A stretch of DNA of 11,770 bases from PUMD01 sp964599275 (GTDB taxonomy: Bacteria; Bacillota; Sulfobacillia; SLMV01), in the NCBI GenBank assembly GCA_964599275.1, contig CAZRFK010000060.1, positions 1 to 11,770 of the forward strand, in the 5' to 3' direction. Below, one piece after another: positions 1-7,205 of this stretch; position 1 is the first letter of the stretch; each line of letters starts with the position of its first letter. The notes under the pieces are model-generated. The model ran no database searches. It was not told the DNA's origin and worked only from the letters and a program-made list of their open reading frames with translations. The position numbers and the translations under genes are program-made.

Positions 1-96
1 CTCTAGTTGAAACCATAATGAAAGGACCCAAATATTTTTTCAGCCTGTTATAACAATGTGAAACACTTTCGGGCGCTGTTGGGTATTATAACGCAT

Positions 97-123
97 AGGA
101 GGAGTTTTTCTGTGCCTTATTGA
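97..123 (+). other. Strong SD followed by a three-codon frame
   Basis: AGGAGGAG at 97-104 is followed after seven bases by GTG at 112, but the frame stops after three codons (TGA at 121-123). The rest of positions 1-146 holds no gene that I can support. It is AT-rich, and reading leftward it contains a TATAAT hexamer at 85-90 with no good -35. This could be a chance match, a tiny leader, or the remnant of a lost gene start. Confidence 0.2.
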
Positions 124-146
124 AAACTATCCAGCATCTCAGAATT

Positions 147-1370
147 TCACAGTCTCAGCGCACGGTCAAATTCCCTGGCAGTTTCAATGTCAGTCAGCTC
201 TACCAGCGCACCCAGAAACTGTTCCGTGCAGTACTGCTCCCGGCTGGCGAGGATTCTGAGCAGTTCAGTGAAACGTTCTCTTCCGATATCTGACGCCAGT
301 TCATGCAGCAGCACGCAGCCCTTATCATTCAGCACCTGATTAGCCTCAGGCGAACCCCGATCCAGTTCCTTGATGGCGGGAAGCTTTTTCATTTTATTTC
401 TCTTGTCATCAATCATCTTCTCAGAGGTCTCAATTGAATACCTTGCTGCCACAGCCCGCAGAGCTGAATATTCTGCGAGGGACTCATTCAACCAGTCCTC
501 CCAGCTGTCAGCAGGAGCACCGCTGCACCACAGGTGGGCGAATTCATGAGCCAGCCATTTGAAGGTTTTGACTTCTATTTGATGTGTGCTGCTCAACGCA
601 TTTTCAGAAAGCACCAGGAAAGGTCCACGAACGTAGCCACCGCCGGTAACCCGCGGAGCTACAACAGCAGTAACCTGTTTTTTGGAGTCATCTGAGAACC
701 AATCCCGGTAGAAGTTCAGGAGCCACAATCCAGTCTCGGCCAACTCCCGGGCGGCCGGCCCATCTTTGGAAGTTAAAGTATGGACGCTGACCTGCATTTG
801 ATCTTCACCTTCAGTTATCGGATAGAATATGGGGGCGGCCAGAAGCACTATATCCTGTGTGGGAGAGTGTGAACTCAAATGCCAGACCTCACCCTCTTTG
901 CGGATAGAGTTATTGCTGAGAACCTGATAATCACCTGCAACGTCAACATCTATGTCTGCACACACCGGGACCGGACTCCCCCCTTCTGTGAAAAGGGGAA
1001 ACCATGGGCTGTACAGTCCCAGTTCTACCCATTCGGAGCTTATCCGGTTTATCTGCAGCTCTGTCACCGGCTCTATCTTGCCGGAGTAACTTAATGTGAA
1101 ATCAATCATCCCAGAAGGTGGTTGTTCCTTCAGCTCTACCGCGATCTCCCTCGCTTCCGGGGCAAAGGTGTTACAGGATGCACCCCTGTACTCCCAACCC
1201 CCGACATTATCCCCCGTCAGGCTCTGCACATCCAGGCCCTCATGCAGTTCAAATCGGATACACTCTGATTCACCCTGCAATGGTAAAACGAGATCGAGTT
1301 GTGCCTCCAGGTGCTCGTCCTCGGGTTTTATGAATACTGAACCTGAAAGGGAACAGCTCCTTTTTCCCAT
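147..1370 (-). CDS. M1-like (gluzincin) zinc metallopeptidase, atypical
   Basis: This 407-residue protein is predicted to hydrolyse peptides in the cytoplasm; no signal peptide or membrane segment is seen. The zinc site is clear: HEFAH at residues 275-279 and the third ligand E296 in WLNESLAEY, which matches the M1 family WLNEGFAEY. The linker between the last His and this Glu is 16 residues instead of the usual 18. The N-terminal 200 residues look like the beta-rich M1 N-terminal domain. The C-terminal part (about 347-378) resembles the region after the family's YEKG motif, but the Tyr position reads Asn (LNDKG). The aminopeptidase GxMEN motif is not recognisable near the GGGYVRGP stretch (243-250). 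At 407 residues it is shorter than classical M1 enzymes (600 or more). The ATG start has GGAGA seven bases upstream. The gene stands alone and diverges from the reductase. The family call is good; true aminopeptidase activity is doubtful. Confidence 0.82.
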   Translation of the reverse strand: MGKRSCSLSGSVFIKPEDEHLEAQLDLVLPLQGESECIRFELHEGLDVQSLTGDNVGGWEYRGASCNTFAPEAREIAVELKEQPPSGMIDFTLSYSGKIEPVTELQINRISSEWVELGLYSPWFPLFTEGGSPVPVCADIDVDVAGDYQVLSNNSIRKEGEVWHLSSHSPTQDIVLLAAPIFYPITEGEDQMQVSVHTLTSKDGPAARELAETGLWLLNFYRDWFSDDSKKQVTAVVAPRVTGGGYVRGPFLVLSENALSSTHQIEVKTFKWLAHEFAHLWCSGAPADSWEDWLNESLAEYSALRAVAARYSIETSEKMIDDKRNKMKKLPAIKELDRGSPEANQVLNDKGCVLLHELASDIGRERFTELLRILASREQYCTEQFLGALVELTDIETAREFDRALRL

Positions 1371-1536
1371 CTGGGCGTCTCCTTTCCCATACCTCAGACA
1401 TCAGCCCCGGCTGACGCTATTACCCCTTTAAACTCTGCCGGACAGTCTCCCGACCACATTATTGCAGGCGAAGCTGTGCCGATATGTTTATCAATGGTTG
1501 GCAGACTGCAAGCCCACCGCTAATCTTTCAACATTA

Positions 1537-1565
1537 ACTATAGCACTAATCCAAATGGGAGGTAA
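1537..1565 (-). promoter_or_regulatory. Candidate extended -10 promoter for the M1-like gene
   Basis: Read on the minus strand, TGCTATAGT is an extended -10 (TATAGT matches TATAAT at five of six). TTACCT lies 17 bases upstream and matches the -35 consensus at only three of six, which an extended -10 can tolerate. It would give a leader of about 160 bases. Confidence 0.33.
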
Positions 1566-1626
1566 GCGTCCATTTAAGAAAGCACCATCCGACCCAATCT
1601 TTTTGACACTCCCCTCCCTGCACGCA

Positions 1627-1656
1627 TTGGCAGCATAACCCTATCTACAGTATTAT
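1627..1656 (+). promoter_or_regulatory. Candidate sigma-70-type promoter for the aldo/keto reductase
   Basis: TTGGCA at 1627-1632 and TATTAT at 1651-1656 each match consensus at five of six positions and are 18 bases apart. Transcription would start near 1663, leaving a leader of about 55 bases before the TTG start at 1719. Confidence 0.5.
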
Positions 1657-1704
1657 CAGAACAGCGGAAACTGATCAGTCTCAGAAATGTTTCAATGAAC
1701 ATAC

Positions 1705-1710
1705 GGGAGG
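1705..1710 (+). promoter_or_regulatory. Ribosome binding site that decides the reductase start
   Basis: GGGAGG ends eight bases before the TTG at 1719. It lies inside the coding frame if the ATG at 1695 were used, and that ATG has no comparable site upstream. The site therefore argues for the TTG start. Confidence 0.75.
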
Positions 1711-1718
1711 GACAGACC

Positions 1719-2744
1719 TTGCAATACCGTCAACTGGGGAAAACCAACCTCAAGGTTTCAGTTATAGGTTTCGGGGGAGTACCTATTACCCGGGTTTCTC
1801 AGGAGGAAGCCACCGAGACCCTTCATAGTGCTTTTGATCTGGGAGTAAACTTCATCGATACAGCACGTTCTTACAGCGACAGCGAGGAAAAGATTGGAAA
1901 AGCTCTGGCCGAATATAACGACAGGGACAAAATAATTATTGCCACCAAGGCGCGAAAGCAGACTGCTGAGGAAATGGCCGAGTCCATTGAAGAAAGCCTG
2001 CAAATATTACAGACAGACTACATCGACTTGTACCAGGTGCACGACCTGAAAGAGGGCCAGCTCGAAACGGTTACCGGTCCGGGAGGGGCTATCGAGGCTC
2101 TGCAGGAGGCAAAAGAAGCTGGAAAGATCGGTCATATTGGACTCTCCGGACACCGGCCCAATGCCATGATCCCAGCCATCCGGAGCGGTCATTTTGCCAC
2201 CGCCCAGATTCCCCTGAACATAATTGACTACCCTCTTTTCAAGGACAACATCCCCGCAGCACAGGAAGAGGAAGTCGGGCTGATAATCATGAAACCTCTG
2301 TGCGGCGGCCTGATGGAATCCGCACCCCGCGCTCTTCGCTTTGTTCTGTCCCATCCCGTAAGTACTGCCATACCGGGTATGGACTCACCAGAAGAGGTAC
2401 AAGAGAATGTGGCAGTGGGACAAAAAGGTAACGAGCTCACAGAGACCGACATGAAAAAGCTGGAGGAAGAGGCCGCTGAGCTTGGACAAGATTTCTGTCG
2501 GCGCTGCGGCTACTGCGAACCCTGTCCGGCAGGTATAGCCATACCAGATATTTTCCGGTTCGATCGCTACTACGTATCGTACTTTTCCAAAGAATGGGCC
2601 AAACAGCAGTATGAAGGACTTGCTGCCCATGTACCAGAATGCATCGACTGCGCCCACTGTGAGGAAAAGTGCCCCTATCAACTGCCCATTCGCGACAAAC
2701 TTCAGCAAGCACATGAACATCTGTCTGGAGAAAATGACAACTGA
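1719..2744 (+). CDS. Aldo/keto reductase with C-terminal [4Fe-4S] domain
   Basis: A predicted cytoplasmic oxidoreductase of 341 residues; its substrate cannot be read from sequence. From the TTG start the N-terminus MQYRQLGKTNLKVSVIGFGG is the classic opening of this family. The AKR tetrad is complete: D47 (FIDTARSY), Y52, K77 (ATKAR) and H108 (YQVHD). Residues 260-269 form a CxxCxxCxxCP motif and 308-319 a CxxCxxCxxxCP motif, so eight cysteines can hold one or two iron-sulfur clusters. This tail is typical of AKRs from anaerobes, where electrons may come from ferredoxin-like carriers as well as NAD(P)H. An ATG at 1695 is in frame, but its extra eight residues do not fit the family and would bury the ribosome site. 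The gene is monocistronic, with its own candidate promoter, and converges with the small membrane protein gene downstream. Confidence 0.93.
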   Translation: MQYRQLGKTNLKVSVIGFGGVPITRVSQEEATETLHSAFDLGVNFIDTARSYSDSEEKIGKALAEYNDRDKIIIATKARKQTAEEMAESIEESLQILQTDYIDLYQVHDLKEGQLETVTGPGGAIEALQEAKEAGKIGHIGLSGHRPNAMIPAIRSGHFATAQIPLNIIDYPLFKDNIPAAQEEEVGLIIMKPLCGGLMESAPRALRFVLSHPVSTAIPGMDSPEEVQENVAVGQKGNELTETDMKKLEEEAAELGQDFCRRCGYCEPCPAGIAIPDIFRFDRYYVSYFSKEWAKQQYEGLAAHVPECIDCAHCEEKCPYQLPIRDKLQQAHEHLSGENDN

Positions 2745-2775
2745 TACAGCTGCCGTGCCCTCAAGTTATTTCTAA

Positions 2776-2838
2776 CCCGAGCCGGGAGTGGGATGATACA
2801 CCTAAACAGCCTGCTCCCTGCAGTGGGTTTTCGAAAAT
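2776..2838. terminator. Possible weak bidirectional terminator region
   Basis: The 93-base gap between two convergent genes holds two short stems: CCCG-AGC-CGGG starting near 2776, and CTGC-TCCCT-GCAG flanked by AAAC and GTTT near 2803-2830, followed by TTTTCGAAAA. Neither has a classical long T-run. Transcripts from both sides must end here, so the location is sensible, but the structure is weak. Confidence 0.3.
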
Positions 2839-3101
2839 CACATAAACCAGTTGACCAGCAGAATTCCAACAACTGCCCCGGCTCCGCACAGCAGGGCATA
2901 CTTCAAGCTCTCACTCTTGTCTTTTCCTTCGTGTCTGCGTTTGTCAACGTATAGACCTGTCGCCACCGCGGCAAACACCGATATTGCGCGCACTGAAACA
3001 GTTGCAAGTGGAGTCGCAAAATCAAGTAGAAGGAACAAACCTGCCACCATAACGACAACAATCAGAAGCGTACTGCTGTATCGGAGCAAGATTTTATCCA
3101 T
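2838..3101 (-). CDS. Small three-helix integral membrane protein, unknown function
   Basis: I do not recognise the family. From the chosen start the protein has 87 residues with three hydrophobic segments: about 10-28, 33-52 and 68-86. A charged loop (53-67, rich in Lys, Arg and Glu) lies between the second and third, so this loop is probably cytoplasmic and the C-terminus extracytoplasmic. No catalytic motif is visible. The start at 3101 is chosen because GGAGGTG ends five bases upstream; an in-frame ATG at 3143 would add 14 residues running through that ribosome site and has no site of its own. The gene is single, with a candidate promoter and palindromic operator upstream. Small proteins of this shape can be accessory subunits or stress proteins, but nothing here shows which. 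Confidence 0.72.
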   Translation of the reverse strand: MDKILLRYSSTLLIVVVMVAGLFLLLDFATPLATVSVRAISVFAAVATGLYVDKRRHEGKDKSESLKYALLCGAGAVVGILLVNWFM

Positions 3102-3143
3102 CAGAGCACCTCCCGGCATGTTAAAAGTTCTCATGATCTGCAT

Positions 3144-3173
3144 TCTATAGATTCAGGAAGTTTCCTGCAACAA
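3144..3173 (-). promoter_or_regulatory. Candidate promoter for the small membrane protein gene
   Basis: On the minus strand TTGTTG (3173-3168) and TATAGA (3149-3144) are separated by 18 bases; each matches consensus at four of six. It would place the transcription start about 35 bases upstream of the ATG at 3101. Confidence 0.35.
3154..3167. promoter_or_regulatory. 14-bp palindrome, possible operator
   Basis: CAGGAA-GT-TTCCTG has perfect six-base arms around a two-base centre. It fills most of the spacer of the candidate promoter at 3144-3173, a usual place for a repressor dimer to bind. No cognate regulator gene is seen in the window. Confidence 0.35.
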
Positions 3174-3308
3174 CTCCCCACAAGACAACTCACCACAGTG
3201 TTCAAATATTTACCCGCACTGATCTGACGAATGTGCACCCGGTACAAAGCACACCTTGAACCCTAGCTGAAATTATAAAATGTTGGTTAACTATTTGTAA
3301 GGATTTTA

Positions 3309-3337
3309 TTGACATCTACCACACACGGATGTAAACT
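3309..3337 (+). promoter_or_regulatory. Sigma-70-type promoter for the HEVGV protein gene
   Basis: TTGACA at 3309-3314 is a perfect -35. TAAACT at 3332-3337, after a 17-base spacer, matches the -10 consensus at four of six. An AT-rich stretch lies directly upstream. Transcription would start near 3344, inside the longest open frame, which rules out the TTG at 3309 as a start codon. Confidence 0.6.
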
Positions 3338-3401
3338 CTCTTACAGTGAGCGTCTGACAGTGTATGCAAGACCAAATATGAAAGAGAGGCAAGGTGTCGT
3401 T

Positions 3402-4376
3402 ATGTCTGACACAGTTACAGCACACTATTATGTTTCACTGTGCTTTCACGGATTGAAACGTCTGGGTTTTGCTGGAGCAGAATCCACCAGCGAGGATCAA
3501 TCAATGGCACAGGAGCTGGCTGAGATGGGAGAAGCCTTCAGCTTCAGTCCCCCCCTGGCCGGAGGACCAATTTTTACTCTGGTCTATCAGATACCGGGCT
3601 ACCTGAATCCACAGGACACAGAAGAGATGCTCCGGATTTTTGATGGAGTCGGGGATCTGGTCAAATCCGGCAGTATTCAGCATCTGCAGAGAGAATTCCC
3701 CGAAAGGACCGCAGAGTGGGAAAAGTGGTTCACCAGACCCTGGTTGAATTCTATCTGCGACCCCCTGAAAGAACAGCAGACGGAAGTCTGTCAGTTGATC
3801 CACAGATTTGCCGCTTATCTTGAACAGCTCTGGCCCAGATTCAACACCCAGTATTCTCACTGGTATGAGGAATTTATTTCTGATCAATGGAGTTCGCAGC
3901 TGCAGGTGGCGGAGGTCATCGACACCTGGGAACAGGTTTTGGGAATATCTTACCCCTATCGACAGTTCAGTCTGGTGGTCTGCCCTGAGTCGCCCACTCT
4001 CGCCAGCAGTTTAGGCCCGGAAAAAGTAGTTTTCGGCCAACGCCGCGGTATTCATCTGGCCGAAAGAAGTCTGGTGCATGAAGTGGGAGTGCGGATGCAG
4101 GGACTTCACCGGGTGGCAGAACATCCGGCCACAGCTCAGACTATGGTTGACGATTATCTGGGAATACTCAGGCTCATAGAGGCGGAAGCCTGCTTCCAAA
4201 AACCGCAGGTCATGGATGAGCTGGGGCTGGAATACGATGCTGATGCTGACCGGCTTCTTCACGGTATGCAGCTGGCTGAGCTTGTACATATGAGGGCAGA
4301 GATCTGCGAAATGGATTCATTTCCATCCACCCTCGCCAGATGGTACAGTCGGGCCAGGCAGGAACAATTGCTTTGA
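3402..4376 (+). CDS. Unknown protein with a degenerate gluzincin-like HEVGV motif
   Basis: I do not recognise this 324-residue protein. It is predicted soluble, with no signal peptide or membrane segment. Residues about 215-235 (GIHLAERSLVHEVGVRM) look like the active-site helix of a zinc metallopeptidase, HExxH, with the second His replaced by Val (H226, E227, V230). Glutamates at 260 and 262 could sit where a gluzincin third ligand would, and H236 is nearby. The segment before it (about 170-215) resembles the strand region that precedes such a helix. The rest is helical and rich in Trp, Glu and Gln. The start at 3402 follows AAGGTG at a spacing of six; an ATG at 3378 is also possible. The frame extends up to a TTG at 3309, but that TTG is the -35 box of the promoter. 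It may be an inactive peptidase relative or an unrelated fold. Confidence 0.7.
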   Translation: MSDTVTAHYYVSLCFHGLKRLGFAGAESTSEDQSMAQELAEMGEAFSFSPPLAGGPIFTLVYQIPGYLNPQDTEEMLRIFDGVGDLVKSGSIQHLQREFPERTAEWEKWFTRPWLNSICDPLKEQQTEVCQLIHRFAAYLEQLWPRFNTQYSHWYEEFISDQWSSQLQVAEVIDTWEQVLGISYPYRQFSLVVCPESPTLASSLGPEKVVFGQRRGIHLAERSLVHEVGVRMQGLHRVAEHPATAQTMVDDYLGILRLIEAEACFQKPQVMDELGLEYDADADRLLHGMQLAELVHMRAEICEMDSFPSTLARWYSRARQEQLL

Positions 4377-4429
4377 TGGTTTCTGAGCTAGAAGTTTAAC
4401 CTGCACCACTGCAGCTCAGTTGAGAACCA
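4377..4429. terminator. Inverted repeat between convergent genes, possible terminator
   Basis: CTGAGCT (4383-4389) pairs with AGCTCAG (4413-4419), and outside it TGGTT pairs with AACCA (4425-4429). Inside lies a second stem, CTGCA-CCAC-TGCAG (4401-4414). It starts right after the stop of the HEVGV gene. No T-run follows on the plus strand, so a Rho-independent role is uncertain. The remaining bases up to 4526 hold only a weak GC-rich stem near 4502-4522. Confidence 0.35.
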
Positions 4430-4526
4430 GGAACAAATAAAAATCTTCCGTAGATATCGAAAACGTGTCCAACAATCCCGGCTGCAGATTTCAAATCACG
4501 CCCTACCCCGTGCGGCCGGGTAACAT

Positions 4527-6038
4527 TTAAGGAGAGGGGTCATCTGTCCACCCTTTCAAATACCACCTATCAAGATAATACATTATCAACGTAGAGACAC
4601 CCCATATAAGGTATCCAACAACAATAGGTAGGGAATCTGCACCAATCTGTAGTGCTGAAGAATGCATGAGACCCACAAAAGTGAAGGCAGCGCCGGCCGC
4701 ACACCAGGCAGCTGCTTTTTTTGGCTCCTGCTCAACAAGATGAACCACAATAGTCCCCCAGACTACAGCAGTGAAAGGAAATCCCAGAGCCAGAGTCTGC
4801 AGATTATCGAAGCGCCCCTGCACCTGATCAATCAAGCCAGCGATCTGTGTAGTGATCAGATAAGCCCCAACCGGAATGAAGGTGATAAAAACCGCAGGCA
4901 AATGCTTCTGGGGAGTCTCCTTTACGGCAACCTCAACCACAACCAGCGCAACCCAGATGAAAATTCCAGCCACCAGACCATCGGGAACAATGCCGCGGGC
5001 TATCCAGAGCAACCCGGTGAATCCAGCCCCGATATAGGCCGCGCTGGTCAGCGCTGGGTAAGTAGTGCGGGCCCCCGTCTCTTTCCAGCCGGGATGACCA
5101 GCAAGCAAAAAGGTAGGCATCCAGCTGCCCAAAAAAGCACCTCCTATAGTAGTGACAGCACCATCAACAAGCAAGAGTTCGCGGACGTTGTAGCTGTCTC
5201 CGACCGCTTCTGCCGATTCAAGATTGCTGAGAGTTCTGAGCAGCTGATTCCCCAAAGCCAGTGGAACCACCAGCGACGCATGCTCTAAAACGGCGACCCT
5301 AAGATATCTCAGCCCCAGAGGCACTATCTGACCAAAGGTAAAGTGAAACGCGATCCTTTCACTGGGAACACTCGAATATCCAGTCAAATAACCGATAACC
5401 GATCCGAAAACAAACACAACCGGGATCACTGGAAATGTTTTCAGCCATCCTCCATACATACTGGCCAAAACCACTCCAAGAGCGAAAAAAGACACGTAAG
5501 GCTGTTGTACGGCAGAGATCCCGTAAGTCGTTCCCACGTATACTAAAAGCAGACCACCCAACAAACCCAGCAGCGACGCCCGGGGAACGATCTCACGAAG
5601 AACCTGTACAAACGGAAGGAAAATGAGTTTGACCATCCCAAACAGTAAGTTGACAGCCAGACCAACGCCCCAGGTCCGGTAGGGGTCACCTGTTGCCTGC
5701 CACAGGGGCAGCATGATCCCCAGGGTTACGGTGAGGCTGCTCACAAGATCGACTCCCAGCCCCGGTAAAGCAGTAACTGCCGGCCGGTCCTTCTGAGCAG
5801 CCAACCGCACTGCGGCAAACGTACAGTACCCGTGGCCTACGATGTGCTGCCAGGCAAACGCCGGGAAAAAGCTGTAGATGATTATACTGGAGGGGAATCC
5901 AGCAGCCAGAAGCGGCGCAACGCAGACCACGGGTACAGCGAACTGGGAGAAAAACAGATAAGTCGCTGCCTGCCAGTCTCCCGGTCCAACCTTTAGATAT
6001 TTTTTCCAAAACCCCAAGCTGGGCAAACCACACCACAT
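4527..6038 (-). CDS. NCS2/AzgA-like multi-helix permease
   Basis: A 503-residue integral membrane transporter with about 12 hydrophobic segments. The core resembles the nucleobase-cation symporter 2 superfamily (the AzgA/xanthine-uracil side): VPRASLLGLLGG near 151-162, the NLESAEAVGDSYNVRELLLVDG stretch at 272-293, and GHPGWKETGAR at 314-324, positions where NCS2 carriers have their substrate-binding and helix-break motifs. Known relatives move purines, pyrimidines or ascorbate with protons or sodium; the substrate here cannot be assigned. The gene is the last of the operon. Its ATG lies six bases after the stop of the M28 peptidase gene, with only a weak AGG nearby, so translation is probably coupled. 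The nearest GGAG is inside the preceding gene, too far away to serve directly. An NCS2-type carrier in a peptide-use operon is unusual; it might handle a breakdown product or an amide or ring compound related to the amidohydrolase. Confidence 0.78.
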   Translation of the reverse strand: MWCGLPSLGFWKKYLKVGPGDWQAATYLFFSQFAVPVVCVAPLLAAGFPSSIIIYSFFPAFAWQHIVGHGYCTFAAVRLAAQKDRPAVTALPGLGVDLVSSLTVTLGIMLPLWQATGDPYRTWGVGLAVNLLFGMVKLIFLPFVQVLREIVPRASLLGLLGGLLLVYVGTTYGISAVQQPYVSFFALGVVLASMYGGWLKTFPVIPVVFVFGSVIGYLTGYSSVPSERIAFHFTFGQIVPLGLRYLRVAVLEHASLVVPLALGNQLLRTLSNLESAEAVGDSYNVRELLLVDGAVTTIGGAFLGSWMPTFLLAGHPGWKETGARTTYPALTSAAYIGAGFTGLLWIARGIVPDGLVAGIFIWVALVVVEVAVKETPQKHLPAVFITFIPVGAYLITTQIAGLIDQVQGRFDNLQTLALGFPFTAVVWGTIVVHLVEQEPKKAAAWCAAGAAFTFVGLMHSSALQIGADSLPIVVGYLIWGVSTLIMYYLDRWYLKGWTDDPSP

Positions 6039-6044
6039 CCAGGC

Positions 6045-7181
6045 CTACTTCAGATTCTCCGATATAAACCTCTCCACAAACGAAACACAGATCTCCGCGG
6101 TGTACTTGATTTTTTCGCGATCAAGTTCCTCATACCGATCTGTTGACTGATGATAATTCGGATCTGGCCACCAGATAAAACATGCTGCAGGAATCCCCTG
6201 CTGCAAAAATGGATAGTGGTCCCCTGCCAGCGGAGGATTGAGTATCTCAACTGGATATGGACACGGCTTTTTATTGAGAACTTCTCTGAACACCGGCTCA
6301 GTGTCATCATTCACCCATGGCCAGAAATAATTACCCACTCCAACCATATCCAGGTTCATCACGAGGTCTATTGCACCGGCTGTTCCATCGGCCATGCGTT
6401 TCTGCAGGTAGGCGCGTGACCCCAGCTGTAAGAGTTCCTCACCGCCAAAAAACGCCACGGTCACGGTAGTTGTTTGACCAAGGATAGAGCTGTCCTTCAG
6501 TTTTTTCGCCACCATCTCGGCGCACATAAGACCCGAACCATTGTCATTGGCCCCCGGAGAGCGATAAATAGAATCGTAATGAGCGCATATCAGCACTTCG
6601 TTGTCGGACTGTACAGCATCTTCATCAACCCGGCTGCCTGTAACATTGAAAAACTGCTGCCCTTTGTGCAGTTGTGATTCAAGGTTGACACTGACCATCA
6701 CATCCTGTTCGCAGGTCGAGTCGAGGATTTCCAACAACCAGTCCCCATCATCTGAGCTTATAATGAAGCTGGCGACATCCGCCTGCGGCCCCTCCAGGGA
6801 AAGGGGAACTGCAGGACCCGATTCCGTAGCAATGAGTTTGGCAATCACTTTATCATCACTTTTTACATAAAAGTGCCGCCAATCGAAGACTCCGATGAGC
6901 TCCTGTCGTCCCGCAAACTCAATACGCCCCCTGCCCTTTATTGACGGGCTGTATATCATGGCCTTTGCAGCTATCTCCCGTATGCCATCTGGACAGGATA
7001 TCAAGACTTCAGGGTCTTCGGAGTGTGTCCATCCCGTATACTGCACCGGCTGTCTGGTGACCTCAAATCCGAGGTTCTCAAGGCAGTCCGCCAGCACACC
7101 GCCGCTGCAGTCAAACCCCTGCGTCCCCATGTATCTGACCCGGTTCCTCTCAAGCAATTTCTCTATTGAGCTACGCGCCAA
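6045..7181 (-). CDS. M28-family zinc metallopeptidase
   Basis: A 378-residue co-catalytic zinc exopeptidase, probably cleaving imported peptides in the cytoplasm, since no signal peptide is present. The M28 ligand set is complete and correctly spaced: H201 (AHYDS), D213 (GANDNGSG), the catalytic and ligand pair E248-E249 (GGEE), D278 (NLDMVG) and H344 (YHQSTD). Residues about 60-165 form an insert before the catalytic core that may be a PA-like domain, common in this family. The start is TTG: a TGA lies in the same frame nine bases upstream, and GAGGTGA (7194-7188) sits six bases before the TTG. An ATG just upstream is in another frame and stops after 11 codons. The gene follows dppC by 24 bases and precedes the permease by six. 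The preference (aminopeptidase or glutamate carboxypeptidase type) cannot be decided. Confidence 0.93.
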   Translation of the reverse strand: MARSSIEKLLERNRVRYMGTQGFDCSGGVLADCLENLGFEVTRQPVQYTGWTHSEDPEVLISCPDGIREIAAKAMIYSPSIKGRGRIEFAGRQELIGVFDWRHFYVKSDDKVIAKLIATESGPAVPLSLEGPQADVASFIISSDDGDWLLEILDSTCEQDVMVSVNLESQLHKGQQFFNVTGSRVDEDAVQSDNEVLICAHYDSIYRSPGANDNGSGLMCAEMVAKKLKDSSILGQTTTVTVAFFGGEELLQLGSRAYLQKRMADGTAGAIDLVMNLDMVGVGNYFWPWVNDDTEPVFREVLNKKPCPYPVEILNPPLAGDHYPFLQQGIPAACFIWWPDPNYHQSTDRYEELDREKIKYTAEICVSFVERFISENLK

Positions 7182-7187
7182 ATTGCC

Positions 7188-7194
7188 TCACCTC
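7188..7194 (-). promoter_or_regulatory. Ribosome binding site that decides the M28 TTG start
   Basis: GAGGTGA, a seven-base match to the complement of the 16S tail, lies six bases before TTG at 7181. Together with the in-frame TGA upstream it fixes the start. Confidence 0.8.
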
Positions 7195-7205
7195 TCATAG
7201 AATAT

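Larger units (their letters stand above)
1371..1718. other. Divergent intergenic region
   Basis: About 350 bases separate the M1-like gene from the reductase. No coding frame with a plausible start and ribosome site is seen. The stretch holds a candidate promoter for each direction, listed separately, and an extra TTGACA at 1603-1608 with no good -10 at normal spacing. Confidence 0.6.
3102..3401. other. Divergent intergenic region
   Basis: This 300-base gap separates the small membrane protein gene from the HEVGV protein gene. It carries a candidate promoter for each direction. A very AT-rich stretch (about 3270-3308) just upstream of the plus-strand -35 could act as an UP element. No further gene is supported. 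Confidence 0.6.

Noticed and set aside
1603..1608. TTGACA as a -35 for the reductase
   Set aside because: No acceptable -10 lies 16-18 bases downstream; the TTGGCA/TATTAT pair further on fits better.
3099..3143. ATG at 3143 as start of the small membrane protein
   Set aside because: The extra 14 residues would be encoded by the region holding the GGAGGTG ribosome site, and the -10 of the candidate promoter lies immediately upstream.
4662..5288. 208-residue plus-strand open frame
   Set aside because: It lies wholly antisense to the NCS2-like permease, is rich in Ser, Asn and Gln without any domain, and has no ribosome site; it is a shadow of codon bias.
7165..7198. ATG at 7198 just upstream of the M28 gene
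   Set aside because: It is in another frame and stops after 11 codons; the TTG with GAGGTGA is the correct start.
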